Source: an uncultured Eubacteriales bacterium (lineage in GTDB: Bacteria; Bacillota; Clostridia; Oscillospirales; Acutalibacteraceae). From it: a stretch of 64,000 bases of DNA. Under the pieces are notes generated by a model. The model saw only the letters and a program-made list of their open reading frames with translations. It was not told where the DNA came from and ran no database searches. The position numbers and the translations under genes are program-made. Location: contig CAKSDI010000003.1 in assembly GCA_934445035.1 (NCBI GenBank), forward strand, positions 124,001-188,000, in the 5' to 3' direction. This document shows positions 1-8,489 of this stretch, piece after piece; position 1 is the first letter of the stretch; the number at the start of each line of letters is the position of its first letter.

Positions 1-194
1 TTATCCACTATATCAGAGAAAAATTCGATCTTTCAGTACTGCTTATCGAGCATCATATGAATCTTGTTATGGATATTTCGGACAGAATATATGTAATAGA
101 TTTCGGTAAGGAAATAGCCGAAGGTACTCCTGCGGAAATTCAGTCAAATCAGCGCGTTATCGACGCTTATTTAGGAGTTGCTGATGATGAATAA
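1..194 (+). CDS. livG: Branched-chain amino acid ABC transporter ATPase LivG, C-terminal end (partial)
   Basis: The reading frame enters the window with codons starting at base 3 and stops at TAA 192-194. The visible 63 residues contain the end of an ABC ATPase: LLIEHHMNLVMDISDRIYVI carries the H-loop histidine, followed by DFGKEIAEGTP and an AYLG ending typical of LivG/LivF. LivG is one of two cytoplasmic ATPases that power high-affinity uptake of leucine, isoleucine and valine. The next gene, livF, overlaps its end by 11 bases, so the two are translationally coupled. The 5' part lies outside the window. The assignment to LivG rests on the short tail plus the LivF neighbour. Confidence 0.88.
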   Translation, partial: IHYIREKFDLSVLLIEHHMNLVMDISDRIYVIDFGKEIAEGTPAEIQSNQRVIDAYLGVADDE

Positions 195-900
195 TATACT
201 TGAGATCAAAGACCTCTCGGTTAATTTCGGAGGAATAAAAGCAGTTAATGATATCAGCCTTTCTGTTGAAAAAGGCAAGATAATCACACTTATCGGCGCT
301 AACGGCGCAGGAAAATCCACAATACTTAAATCCGTTTCGGGAACCATTAAGCCGCAGTCCGGAGAAATTATTTTTGAGGGAGAAAACATTTGCGGTCTTT
401 CACCCGATAAGATAGTTTCAAAAGGCGTTACGCTCGTTCCCGAGGGCAGAAGAGTATTCCCTAACCTGACTGTTCTTGAAAATCTTAAAATAGGCGCATA
501 TTTAAGAAAAGATAGTCTTACTTCGGATATAGAATATGTTTATTCCCTCTTCCCCCGCCTCAAAGAAAGAAATTGGCAGCTTGCAGGTACGCTTTCAGGC
601 GGTGAGCAGCAAATGCTCGCAGTCGGCAGAGCGCTTATGGCAAGACCTAAGCTTATTATGATGGATGAGCCCTCTTTGGGACTTGCTCCTTTGGTAGTTA
701 AAGATATTTTCAATATTATCAAAACGATAAACGAAAGCGGAATAACTGTTTTACTAATAGAGCAAAACGCAAATATGGCGCTCAAAACCGCCGATTACGG
801 TTTTGTTATAGAAACAGGCAACATTACCCTTTCAGGCACCGGAGAAGAACTTCTTAACAACGAATCAGTCAAAGAAGCCTATCTCGGAAAAAGCAAATAA
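184..900 (+). CDS. livF: Branched-chain amino acid ABC transporter ATPase LivF
   Basis: This 238-residue ABC ATPase has Walker A GANGAGKST (residues 38-46), signature LSGGEQQ (about 135-141), and Walker B LIMMDEPS (about 156-163) followed by LGLAP, which is typical of LivF. It pairs with LivG to energise branched-chain amino acid import at the inner face of the membrane. I chose ATG 184 because AGGAG at 173-177 lies 6 bases upstream. The in-frame TTG at 178 touches the ribosome site, and ATG 187 is also possible. It overlaps the livG stop and is followed by a strong terminator, so it is the last gene of the liv operon. Confidence 0.93.
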   Translation: MMNNILEIKDLSVNFGGIKAVNDISLSVEKGKIITLIGANGAGKSTILKSVSGTIKPQSGEIIFEGENICGLSPDKIVSKGVTLVPEGRRVFPNLTVLENLKIGAYLRKDSLTSDIEYVYSLFPRLKERNWQLAGTLSGGEQQMLAVGRALMARPKLIMMDEPSLGLAPLVVKDIFNIIKTINESGITVLLIEQNANMALKTADYGFVIETGNITLSGTGEELLNNESVKEAYLGKSK

Positions 901-906
901 AATCGG

Positions 907-938
907 ATCCCCGCCTTATTTAAAAGGCGGGGATTTTT
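907..938 (+). terminator. Rho-independent terminator after livF
   Basis: An 11-base-pair GC-rich stem (arms 907-917 and 924-934, six-base loop) is followed by a T run. It lies 7 bases after the livF stop and between convergent genes. Confidence 0.9.
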
Positions 939-957
939 CTATCAAATTTAAAGTTTT

Positions 958-1884
958 TTATTTTAAATAATCGCCACATTCCCTTTCAAGCTCTTTCCAA
1001 ACAGGATAGTCCGCCTTGTTTTTATCAAAGAATTCTTTAAGGTCGCGGTTCAGCGCGCTCATTTCATCGGTTGCGTTCATAGCGTGATCGCAAAGGCAGA
1101 TCTTTCCTAAAGCAGTATAACACATAAGCTTAAAAAATCTAAAACAGGTCTTTCTGTATTTCGCGCTTTCAAAATCTTTATCACTATCCGGCAGAATTTC
1201 GTGCCCTGCATTTTTTATAGCGCGGTAGGCTTCGATATTTGCGTCGATAAGTCGGTTTAAATACTCATTGTTATGCTTTATCGCTTTTAAATTGCCGCCG
1301 GTTTTATAGCACGCAAAAACAGACGGAACAACGAACGCCGCGTGGCATAATAAATAATCACCCATATTATGCTCGTAGCTTACCTTATACTTAGTTCCCT
1401 CAAATATACTGTTTATAAGCTCTAAGTTGTCGTGACTGCCCTTTATCTGCCCTATCGTGATCTTGCGAAGATCGGCAGAAACCACAAGGTTGCTTTCTCT
1501 ATATCCCGCCGAGCTTGCAAAGGCGAACATCACATTTTTCCCGGCTAAAATTTCCGTTAATTTTTCTGCCCTGACATTATTGCCGAGAAAAACTATATTT
1601 TTTGTTTTATTTGCTTTTAAAGTATCGATAAGCGAATCAATCTGAGTATATCTGACTGATACAAATATCACATCATATTCATCATCATTCTTTAATTCCG
1701 TTTTAACAGGAATTCGGCTTACGGAAACTTTAGAAGTCAGCTTATTTTTTATTCGCAGACCGTTTGATTTGATTTCCTCCGCCCATTTGCCGCGCGCAAG
1801 CAAAGTAACATCTTTACCTGCACAAAAAAGGTTTTTTGCAAGATTGCTTCCTAACACACCTGCGCCAAAAACCAAGATTCTCAT
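958..1884 (-). CDS. Ketopantoate reductase family protein (PanE/ApbA-like)
   Basis: This 308-residue protein has an N-terminal Rossmann dinucleotide site (GAGVLG, residues 7-12) and the two-domain layout of the ApbA/PanE family. PanE reduces ketopantoate to pantoate with NADPH in coenzyme A synthesis. Many clostridial relatives are only loosely related and their substrates are unknown, so I give no gene symbol. I place the start at ATG 1884: an AAGGAAG ribosome site lies just upstream, and the upstream in-frame ATG at 1911 has none. A promoter (1951-1979) and a 5' hairpin precede it, and it appears monocistronic. Confidence 0.8.
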   Translation of the reverse strand: MRILVFGAGVLGSNLAKNLFCAGKDVTLLARGKWAEEIKSNGLRIKNKLTSKVSVSRIPVKTELKNDDEYDVIFVSVRYTQIDSLIDTLKANKTKNIVFLGNNVRAEKLTEILAGKNVMFAFASSAGYRESNLVVSADLRKITIGQIKGSHDNLELINSIFEGTKYKVSYEHNMGDYLLCHAAFVVPSVFACYKTGGNLKAIKHNNEYLNRLIDANIEAYRAIKNAGHEILPDSDKDFESAKYRKTCFRFFKLMCYTALGKICLCDHAMNATDEMSALNRDLKEFFDKNKADYPVWKELERECGDYLK

Positions 1885-1921
1885 AATAAATTCTTCCTTT
1901 TTATTTATCATTCAAAGCATA

Positions 1922-1941
1922 CAATTAGCCGAAGCTAACTG
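1922..1941 (-). promoter_or_regulatory. 5' leader hairpin with UUCG tetraloop
   Basis: On the minus strand, CAGTTAGC and GCTAATTG pair as eight base pairs (one G-U) around a TTCG tetraloop. It begins within a few bases of the predicted transcription start of the PanE-like gene. A 5'-terminal stem of this kind can protect mRNA from decay; that role is inferred. Confidence 0.5.
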
Positions 1942-1950
1942 ACTGCTGAT

Positions 1951-1979
1951 ATTGTAGCACAATATGTTTTTATTTTCAA
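1951..1979 (-). promoter_or_regulatory. Sigma-A type promoter for the PanE-like gene
   Basis: On the minus strand TTGAAA (1974-1979) and TACAAT (1951-1956) are separated by 17 bases. It sits about 70 bases upstream of the chosen start codon. Confidence 0.65.
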
Positions 1980-1988
1980 TAAGAAATT

Positions 1989-2025
1989 AAAAAGCTTTTC
2001 TCTGATAAAAGAGAAAAGCTTTTTT
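1989..2025 (-). terminator. Terminator after the DegV-family gene
   Basis: A perfect stem of about 15 base pairs (arms 1989-2003 and 2010-2024) is rich in A/T with an AGCTTTTCTC core. It is followed on the minus strand by a T-rich stretch and begins about 5 bases after the stop at 2030. Confidence 0.85.
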
Positions 2026-2029
2026 CTTT

Positions 2030-2923
2030 TTAATCTACATGAGATTTTGTGCCGAAGAAGAAAACAGCGACTGTTCCCGGTCCGCAATGGGAAGCAATAA
2101 TAGTTCCGATATCGAAAATCTTTATATTGCCTTTAAGCGCGGGAATTGCGGTTTCAAGTTCTTTAACCGTCATAAGCGCTTCTTCCATACAGTTAGACTG
2201 ACCGACAAAGCATTTTCCGCTGTACTTTGCGCCGTTATCCGCCTGCTCAACAATTTCTTTAACAGTTCTTGAAACGGCGTTCTTTTTGCCTCTTGCTTTA
2301 TCATAAGCTACTATCTTGCCTTTAAGATCAAGGTGCATAATAGGGCAAATTCCGAGGATTGAAGCAACGGTTGCGGCAGGGCCGGACACTCTTCCGCTTC
2401 TTTTAAAGTATTTTATATCCGTGGAAAAGAATTGGTGGCAAACTCTTGTGCAGTTATCTCTGACATACTGCGCGGTTTCTTCGATATCTTTCCCCTCATC
2501 TCTTACATCCGCGGCGCTGTCAACAATAAGACCGTAACCGCAGCAGCTGCACAGAGAATCAATAATGATAAGCTTTCTATCGGGATATTTTTCTTTAAGA
2601 TTTTCAGCGGCTTTTAAAGCGTTATTCACAGAGGGAGTCATTCCCGAGCCGAACGCAATATGAAGAACATCGCCTTTTTTAAGCAGTTCATCAAAATAAT
2701 CATAATATGTGTATTCATTGATCTGCGAGGTGGTGGGCACTTTCCCCTCAGCTATGAAATCATAAAATTTTTTAAGATCTTCGGAACTTCTGCCCATATT
2801 ATCAACATATTCAACGCCGTCAACCTGATAAGTATAAAACAAAACAGAAATATTTCTTCCCGTTACATAATCAAAAGGCAAATCTACAGTAGACTCGCAG
2901 GATAAAATAAAATTTTCAGCCAT
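2030..2923 (-). CDS. DegV family fatty-acid-binding protein
   Basis: This 297-residue protein has the DegV fold signature near its start (CESTVDLP, residues 9-16) and a conserved FGSGMTPSVNNA lipid-headgroup loop. DegV/FakB proteins bind fatty acids. In Firmicutes some present them to the kinase FakA for use of exogenous fatty acids, but no fakA is visible here. AAAGGAG lies 9 bases before ATG 2923. It is a single-gene unit with its own terminator. Clostridia usually carry several DegV paralogues, so the exact ligand cannot be told. Confidence 0.88.
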   Translation of the reverse strand: MAENFILSCESTVDLPFDYVTGRNISVLFYTYQVDGVEYVDNMGRSSEDLKKFYDFIAEGKVPTTSQINEYTYYDYFDELLKKGDVLHIAFGSGMTPSVNNALKAAENLKEKYPDRKLIIIDSLCSCCGYGLIVDSAADVRDEGKDIEETAQYVRDNCTRVCHQFFSTDIKYFKRSGRVSGPAATVASILGICPIMHLDLKGKIVAYDKARGKKNAVSRTVKEIVEQADNGAKYSGKCFVGQSNCMEEALMTVKELETAIPALKGNIKIFDIGTIIASHCGPGTVAVFFFGTKSHVD

Positions 2924-3038
2924 TATTTTCGCTCCTTTAAAATTTCAATTACAGGATAAATTATATTATAATAGTTTAAATAAATCACCCTATTATTAAA
3001 TTTATCTATTCTAAATAAATCTAAGCGAAAATAGAGAA

Positions 3039-3077
3039 ATTCAAGCCAATTCTACTCAAAGTAGAATTGGCTTGAAT
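3039..3077 (-). terminator. Long perfect hairpin after the tepA-spoIIIE-MBL operon
   Basis: A perfect 17-base-pair stem (arms 3039-3055 and 3061-3077) with a five-base loop lies 22 bases downstream of the MBL gene stop. The T tract that should follow on the minus strand is interrupted (AATTTCTCTATTTT), so it may act partly as an mRNA 3' end protector. Confidence 0.65.
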
Positions 3078-3098
3078 AAAGCGTTTAAATAAAACAAA

Positions 3099-3989
3099 TC
3101 ACTCTTTTTTTGTGATTTTTGAGTTTTTTATCTCAAATGAAATATCGCCGGAATTATCCGTTCTTAGAATTTCTGTTTTGATATTTTCAAGTCTTTCAAG
3201 CGTTTCTTCATTAGGGTGAGAATAAAGATTATCCTTTCCGCAGGATATCACCGAAAATTCGGGCGAACACTTTTCAAGGAAAATTTCACAAGAGGAATAT
3301 TTACTGCCGTGATGACCGACTTTCAAAATATCGCAGTCTATATTTATTCCGTCTTTAATAAGAAGATTTTCCGTAGCGCTTGTTGCGTCGCCTGTGAATA
3401 ATATTTTCTTTGAAGAGTTTTCAGCCATCAGGCAAAGTGATTTATCATTTTCATCGGAAGAATCTTTATAGTAGCCAATAATCGTGATCGTGAAATTACC
3501 GACTTTAAAGTTCATACCCGTTTCAGCAGTATAAACTTCACCCTCCTCGGCTAAAACCGATTTTTTGAGTTCTGTGATAACATCGGTGTTTTCATCAGTT
3601 GCGGAGGTGTCGGGTATAATGAGATTTTTGATTATAAAGTTTTCGCTTATCTCGGTTGAGCCGCCGAAATGGTCGTCGTGAAAATGAGTCAGCACCAAAG
3701 CGTCTATCTCATTTATTCCGAGATGTTTTAAATCTTTGCATAGGCTGTGCGCGCTTTCGGAAGTGCCGGTGTCGATAATCGCCGTTCTTCCTCTGCTGTA
3801 AATTACCGTGCAGTCGCCTTGCCCTACATCTTTGAAAATAACGGTATCCGAAGAATTTTTAAGACCGCTGCCCGTAAATTCCGAGCCGCTTTTAAAATTT
3901 AACGCATAAAGCAGAATTGCGGAAATCAAAGAAAACGCGAGAATTCCTAAAACTGCTTTGGAAATTTTTCTGAATGTGCTTGAACTCAC
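3099..3989 (-). CDS. Membrane-anchored ComEC/Rec2-like MBL-fold hydrolase
   Basis: This 296-residue protein has one N-terminal membrane segment (about residues 11-30) and a metallo-beta-lactamase domain with the metal site THFHDDHFGG (101-110), DTG at 73-75 and a later VGHHGS motif. It matches the C-terminal nuclease-like domain of the competence protein ComEC but lacks the membrane channel domain. Such free-standing proteins are common in Clostridia and most are uncharacterised. It starts with GTG 3989, which overlaps the spoIIIE stop as GTGA, so the two genes are coupled. An extracytoplasmic nuclease or phosphodiesterase role is possible but unproven. Confidence 0.8.
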   Translation of the reverse strand: MSSSTFRKISKAVLGILAFSLISAILLYALNFKSGSEFTGSGLKNSSDTVIFKDVGQGDCTVIYSRGRTAIIDTGTSESAHSLCKDLKHLGINEIDALVLTHFHDDHFGGSTEISENFIIKNLIIPDTSATDENTDVITELKKSVLAEEGEVYTAETGMNFKVGNFTITIIGYYKDSSDENDKSLCLMAENSSKKILFTGDATSATENLLIKDGINIDCDILKVGHHGSKYSSCEIFLEKCSPEFSVISCGKDNLYSHPNEETLERLENIKTEILRTDNSGDISFEIKNSKITKKE

Positions 3990-6358
3990 TGTGCGTCGCC
4001 GGCTTCCCTTTCCATAAGCTGTTCTTTAGTTATAAGAACCTTTCTGGGCTTAGATCCCTCATAAGGACCGACTACGCCTCTTTCTTCCATTTCATCGACT
4101 ATTCTTGCCGCTCTTGCATATCCGAGTTTTAATTTTCTCTGCAAAAGCGAAGTTGAAGCCTGTCCGTTTTCCACAACGACTTTAATAGCCTCTTCAAGCA
4201 TAGGATCGGCGTCGGGAGCGTCTTCGGGAAGACCGGTGCTTTTATGTTTCTCTACCGCCGCCTGCCGCTCGATTTCAACCATAATATCATCGCTGTAATC
4301 TGTCGATCCGGATTTTTTAACGAATTCAACTACTTTTTCGACTTCCGCGTCGCTTACAAAACAACCCTGTATTCTTTTAGGCTTTGATGAGCCCACAGGG
4401 CTAAAGAGCATATCTCCTCTGCCGAGCAGCTTTTCAGCGCCGGCAGTATCGAGTATAGTTTTACTGTCTATATAAGAAGATACCGCAAATGCAATTCTAG
4501 TGGGGATATTTGCTTTTATAACTCCTGTAACGACATCTACCGACGGCCTTTGAGTTGCAATAAGCAAATGCATTCCTGCGGCTCTGGCTTTGGCGGCAAT
4601 GCGGTTGATAGAGTCTTCCACCTCGTGGGGAGCCGTCATCATAAGATCCGCAAGCTCGTCAATAACTATCACGATATGCGGCATTTTCTTTACTTCCGGC
4701 TCGTCTATCAAAGTATCCACAAGCCTGTTATAGCCCTCTATATCGCGGACTCCTCTATCAGCGAACATCTGATATCTTTTTTCCATTTCGCTTACAGCCC
4801 ACCCGAGAGCGCCTGCGGCTTTTCTCGGATCCGTAACAACAGGGACCAAAAGGTGCGGAATACCGTTATAAACGCCCAATTCTACGACTTTAGGGTCTAT
4901 CATAAGTAATTTGACATCATCGGGCGAAGCTTTATAAAGAATACTGATAATAATTGAATTTATACAAACCGACTTACCTGAGCCTGTGGCACCGGCAATA
5001 AGTCCGTGAGGCATTTTAGCAATATCGGTTACAACTATATTGCCTCCGATATCTCTGCCCATTGCAACGGTGAGCTTGCTTTTAGAGGCTGAAAAAGCAG
5101 TCGATTCAATTATTTCTCTAACTCCTACCACGGCGCTCACTTTATTAGGCACTTCTATTCCTACCGCCGCTTTGTTCGGTATCGGAGCCTCTATTCTTAC
5201 GCCTGCCGAGGCAAGATTCAGCGCTATATCATCGGCAAGATTAGTGATCTTGCTGATTTTAACGCCCGCGCACGGCTGGAGCTCGTAACGCGTGACTGTG
5301 GGGCCTCTGCTGATATCTACTACCCGTGTTTCAACATTAAAGCTTCTGAGCGCCTCCACAAGCCTGTTAGCCGTTGCTTCAAGCTCGGAATTAAGCGCTT
5401 TAACGCTTACCGAATTCGAGGCTTTAAGCAGCTCTGTAGGGGGATATCTGTAATTCTTTATAACATCATCGTTGATTTCTTCTGCAACTTTAGCGGTTTC
5501 CGATTCAAAATCTACAGTTATCTTTTCGGGCTTTTGCTCCTCTTCCCTGGCAGTTTCAAGCGCCTGCTCCACATCTGCGGAAGATTTCGGAACAGGGATT
5601 TTTTCTGCCTCTTCCAAATTTTCCTCTTCGTTATATGTATCTACAACTTTTTGCTGAATTTCATTTAAGGATTTTTTCTTTTTTGTTCTTTTTTCAGGTA
5701 TATCGTCAACAGGGACATCAACATCAAATCCCTTTATTATTCTTAAGTTTCCGCTCTTTTCGGAAGTCTTTTCACTCTGTTCGCCAAAGCTTTTTTCCGC
5801 CTGGTTAGATACGGCTTTAATAGGCTTTGAAAAGGTTTTAAAAAGGTTAATAAGCGTTGTCCCCGTCAAAATCATAAGTAAAACAAATATGATGATCGAA
5901 ATGGTGATAACAGCGCCCGTTTTTCCGAATCCTTTGCAGATGGGATGAGAAACAAGCGATCCGAGAACTCCGCCGCCTTTTACAGCTTCTTTGAGATTTT
6001 TTCCCGCATTCCAAAGCTTATCCCAATGAGCGTTAAAAACAAGTGCGTCGGAATAATTGAAAATACTGTCAAGTAAAGCGCCGAAAAAATAAATAAGGAA
6101 AGATGATTCGATAATTCTCGCTTTCACTATTCCCGAATTTTTATTAAGAGCCGCAAGCACAGAAGTAAGCCCTATCATAAACGGAAGAACATAAGCAGTT
6201 ATTCCGAATAGGCTGAAAAGGATATTATGCATAACAGTCCAAATATTCTGTCCCTTGATAAAAACAACAAACATCAGAAAAAGAGCGACAGCAAATCCGA
6301 TTATAGAATAAAGCTGTCTTTTTGCGTTTGCTTTGTTGCTTTTTCTTTTTTGCGCCAT
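3986..6358 (-). CDS. spoIIIE: DNA translocase FtsK/SpoIIIE
   Basis: This 790-residue ATP-driven DNA pump acts at the division or sporulation septum. It has about four N-terminal membrane segments (residues 15-180), a charged linker (about 190-300), the RecA-like motor with Walker A GATGSGKS (456-463) and Walker B IVIDELADLM, and a C-terminal winged-helix gamma domain (about 720-785) that reads orienting sequences. GGGGAG lies about 10 bases before ATG 6358. The order tepA then spoIIIE matches Bacillus subtilis, which with the sigK gene in this window favours a sporulation role. FtsK is the alternative name for the same family. Confidence 0.93.
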   Translation of the reverse strand: MAQKRKSNKANAKRQLYSIIGFAVALFLMFVVFIKGQNIWTVMHNILFSLFGITAYVLPFMIGLTSVLAALNKNSGIVKARIIESSFLIYFFGALLDSIFNYSDALVFNAHWDKLWNAGKNLKEAVKGGGVLGSLVSHPICKGFGKTGAVITISIIIFVLLMILTGTTLINLFKTFSKPIKAVSNQAEKSFGEQSEKTSEKSGNLRIIKGFDVDVPVDDIPEKRTKKKKSLNEIQQKVVDTYNEEENLEEAEKIPVPKSSADVEQALETAREEEQKPEKITVDFESETAKVAEEINDDVIKNYRYPPTELLKASNSVSVKALNSELEATANRLVEALRSFNVETRVVDISRGPTVTRYELQPCAGVKISKITNLADDIALNLASAGVRIEAPIPNKAAVGIEVPNKVSAVVGVREIIESTAFSASKSKLTVAMGRDIGGNIVVTDIAKMPHGLIAGATGSGKSVCINSIIISILYKASPDDVKLLMIDPKVVELGVYNGIPHLLVPVVTDPRKAAGALGWAVSEMEKRYQMFADRGVRDIEGYNRLVDTLIDEPEVKKMPHIVIVIDELADLMMTAPHEVEDSINRIAAKARAAGMHLLIATQRPSVDVVTGVIKANIPTRIAFAVSSYIDSKTILDTAGAEKLLGRGDMLFSPVGSSKPKRIQGCFVSDAEVEKVVEFVKKSGSTDYSDDIMVEIERQAAVEKHKSTGLPEDAPDADPMLEEAIKVVVENGQASTSLLQRKLKLGYARAARIVDEMEERGVVGPYEGSKPRKVLITKEQLMEREAGDAQ

Positions 6359-6382
6359 ATTTTATGTACTCCCCATAATGCT

Positions 6383-6400
6383 CGGCCGCATAAGCGGCCG
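6383..6400 (-). promoter_or_regulatory. GC-rich hairpin between tepA and spoIIIE
   Basis: The arms CGGCCGC (6383-6389) and GCGGCCG (6394-6400) form a seven-base-pair stem with a four-base loop, directly after the tepA stop. No T tract follows, so it is not a terminator. It may be an RNA-processing or stability element separating expression of the two genes. Confidence 0.45.
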
Positions 6401-7090
6401 CTATTTTTTATCTATCATATCGTTAAGTGATTTTATAACTTCTTTTAAAGTTCCTATAGAATCGATAAGCTTTTCTTCCACGGCTTGTCTGCCGTTTAAC
6501 ACCGTTCCGACATCTGTTACGAGTTCGCCCGTGTTCATCATAAGCTCTGTAAATCTCTTTTTGGAAATTCCCGAATGGCTTGTGACAAAACCTGTTATTC
6601 TATCCTGCATTTTTGAAAAATGCTCCATCATCTGCGGAACGCCTATTACAAGCCCCGTCATTCTGACAGGATGTAATGTCATAGTAGCAGACGGCGCTAT
6701 AAACGACTTCTTAGCGGAAACTGCAAGCGGAATTCCTATTGAATGGCCGCCGCCGAGGACAAATGACACAACAGGCTTTTTCATTCCTGCTATAAGCTCC
6801 GCTAAAGCAAGCCCTGCTTCAACATCGCCGCCGACGGTGTTTAATATCACCAGTAATCCCTCTATATCCTTGCTTTCTTCAACGGCTATAAGCTGTGGAA
6901 TAACATGCTCATATTTCGTGGTTTTGCTCTGCTCGGGCAAAACCGAATGGCCCTCTATTTCGCCGATTATAGTAAGACAATGAATTTTATGGCGGCCGTC
7001 AAACGCGGTGACGCTCCCCGTTTCCTTTATCAATTCGGCTTTTTGCTTTTGGGATTCCGTATCCTGAGATGTTTTATTATCTTTATTCAT
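6401..7090 (-). CDS. tepA: ClpP-like translocation-enhancing protein TepA
   Basis: This 229-residue member of the Clp protease/crotonase fold resembles B. subtilis TepA (YmfB). The catalytic serine is in GGGHSIG (S117) and the histidine is in TLHPVR (H140), as in ClpP. TepA is a cytoplasmic protease linked to processing of cleaved signal peptides and to export. The conserved position just before spoIIIE strongly supports the name. A good promoter (7143-7171) lies about 50 bases upstream and the ribosome site is GGAGG. It is the first gene of a three-gene operon. Confidence 0.85.
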   Translation of the reverse strand: MNKDNKTSQDTESQKQKAELIKETGSVTAFDGRHKIHCLTIIGEIEGHSVLPEQSKTTKYEHVIPQLIAVEESKDIEGLLVILNTVGGDVEAGLALAELIAGMKKPVVSFVLGGGHSIGIPLAVSAKKSFIAPSATMTLHPVRMTGLVIGVPQMMEHFSKMQDRITGFVTSHSGISKKRFTELMMNTGELVTDVGTVLNGRQAVEEKLIDSIGTLKEVIKSLNDMIDKK

Positions 7091-7142
7091 ACTGATACCT
7101 CCAAAAATATTATTTGAAAGAAATCAATAAGAATACATTATA

Positions 7143-7171
7143 ATTATACTATTTTTCTTTTGATTTTTCAA
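7143..7171 (-). promoter_or_regulatory. Promoter for the tepA-spoIIIE operon
   Basis: On the minus strand TTGAAA (7166-7171) and TATAAT (7143-7148) are separated by 17 bases. It lies immediately after the ugpC terminator. Confidence 0.75.
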
Positions 7172-7173
7172 TA

Positions 7174-7203
7174 TAAAAAAATCCACCCGAAATCGGGTGG
7201 ATC
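7174..7203 (-). terminator. Terminator after ugpC/msmX
   Basis: The stem arms 7182-7191 and 7194-7203 (ATCCACCCGA and its complement) are followed on the minus strand by a T6 tract, 14 bases after the ugpC stop. Confidence 0.9.
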
Positions 7204-7217
7204 TAAATATGAAAGAA

Positions 7218-8360
7218 TCAGTTGCAGATAGTAACTTCTGTGTCTTTATCAAACAAGTGAATCTTAGAAGGCTCAATAGCAATAGAAATCTTATCGCCGG
7301 GCTTAGCAGTAGAGGTAGGCGAAACGCGTGCGTTGATAGCGTGACCCTCACTGTTCATATAAAGATAGGTTTCAGCGCCCATAAGCTCGGTTACTTCAAC
7401 ATTTGCAGTAACCTTACCCTCTGAATGAGTTTCGATAAGGTCAGCCTCATCATGAACATCTTCGGGACGGATACCCATTATAACTTCTTTGCCGACATAA
7501 GCATCTAAGCAGTTATCTTTGTTCTTATCAGCCGGGAGCTTAATTTTGAATTTAACTCCTGCTTTGGTTTTAGTATCTTCAGAGCCGTACTCAACAAAGT
7601 AATCATTGCCCTCTTTAAGAAGAACAGAATCAATAAAGTTCATCTGAGGAGAACCGATAAATCCTGCAACGAAGAGATTGCAAGGATAAAGATAAAGCTT
7701 CTGAGGAGTATCGACCTGCTGAATAAGACCGCTCTTCATAACAACGATTCTTGTACCCATTGTCATAGCCTCTGTCTGGTCATGGGTAACATAGATAAAT
7801 GTTGTTCCGAGGCGCTGATGAAGCTTAGAAATCTCGGTACGCATCTGCGCACGGAGCTTAGCATCGAGGTTGGAAAGAGGCTCGTCAAGCAAGAATACCT
7901 TAGGCTCACGAACGATAGCACGGCCGAGAGCAACACGCTGACGCTGACCGCCGGACAAAGCCTTAGGCTTACGCTCTAAAAGATGCTCGATATCAAGAAT
8001 TCTGGCAGCCTCTTCAACACGGCGCTTGATCTCATCCTTAGAAGTTTTTCTAAGCTTAAGACCGAAAGCCATATTATCAAAAACAGTCATATGAGGATAA
8101 AGAGCATAGTTCTGGAAAACCATTGCTATATCTCTGTCCTTAGGAGCAACATCGTTAACAAGGCGGTCGCCTATATAAATTTCACCCTCGGAAATTTCCT
8201 CAAGACCGGCAACCATACGAAGAGTTGTGGATTTACCGCATCCTGAAGGACCAACGAGAATTATAAATTCCTTATCCTTGATCTCAAGGTTAAAATCGGA
8301 TACGGCGGTAACTCCGCCGGGATAGCGCTTATAAACATTGCGAAGTGACAAACTTGCCAT
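7218..8360 (-). CDS. ugpC: Sugar ABC transporter ATPase UgpC/MsmX family
   Basis: This 380-residue ATPase has Walker A GPSGCGKST (37-45), Q-loop FQNYALYPH, signature LSGGQRQR (135-142), Walker B VFLLDEP (155-161) and a C-terminal TOBE/OB region (about 240-370) typical of MalK, MsmX and UgpC. In Firmicutes one such ATPase often energises many different carbohydrate importers. Its isolation here, with no permease or binding-protein genes and its own promoter and terminator, supports that shared role. GGAGG lies 9 bases before ATG 8360. The exact substrate cannot be told, and msmX would be an equally good name. Confidence 0.9.
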   Translation of the reverse strand: MASLSLRNVYKRYPGGVTAVSDFNLEIKDKEFIILVGPSGCGKSTTLRMVAGLEEISEGEIYIGDRLVNDVAPKDRDIAMVFQNYALYPHMTVFDNMAFGLKLRKTSKDEIKRRVEEAARILDIEHLLERKPKALSGGQRQRVALGRAIVREPKVFLLDEPLSNLDAKLRAQMRTEISKLHQRLGTTFIYVTHDQTEAMTMGTRIVVMKSGLIQQVDTPQKLYLYPCNLFVAGFIGSPQMNFIDSVLLKEGNDYFVEYGSEDTKTKAGVKFKIKLPADKNKDNCLDAYVGKEVIMGIRPEDVHDEADLIETHSEGKVTANVEVTELMGAETYLYMNSEGHAINARVSPTSTAKPGDKISIAIEPSKIHLFDKDTEVTICN

Positions 8361-8397
8361 TAAATAAAACCTCCAAATATACTTTTATGTCCTTAAT

Positions 8398-8403
8398 ATT
8401 ATA
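8398..8403 (-). promoter_or_regulatory. -10 element for ugpC/msmX
   Basis: A perfect TATAAT lies on the minus strand about 40 bases upstream of the start codon. The -35 region is weak (TAGAAT at 17 bases), so activation by another factor is possible. Confidence 0.5.
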
Positions 8404-8489
8404 CCAAAACACCGCGTAAAATTCTATGACTATTTCACACAATGTTTATGTTCATATTTTGTTGAAATTAAATAAATATTCGAAAAAAG

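Noticed and set aside
6333..6983. 216-residue open frame on the plus strand
   Set aside because: Antisense shadow of tepA, which has clear catalytic motifs and conserved context.
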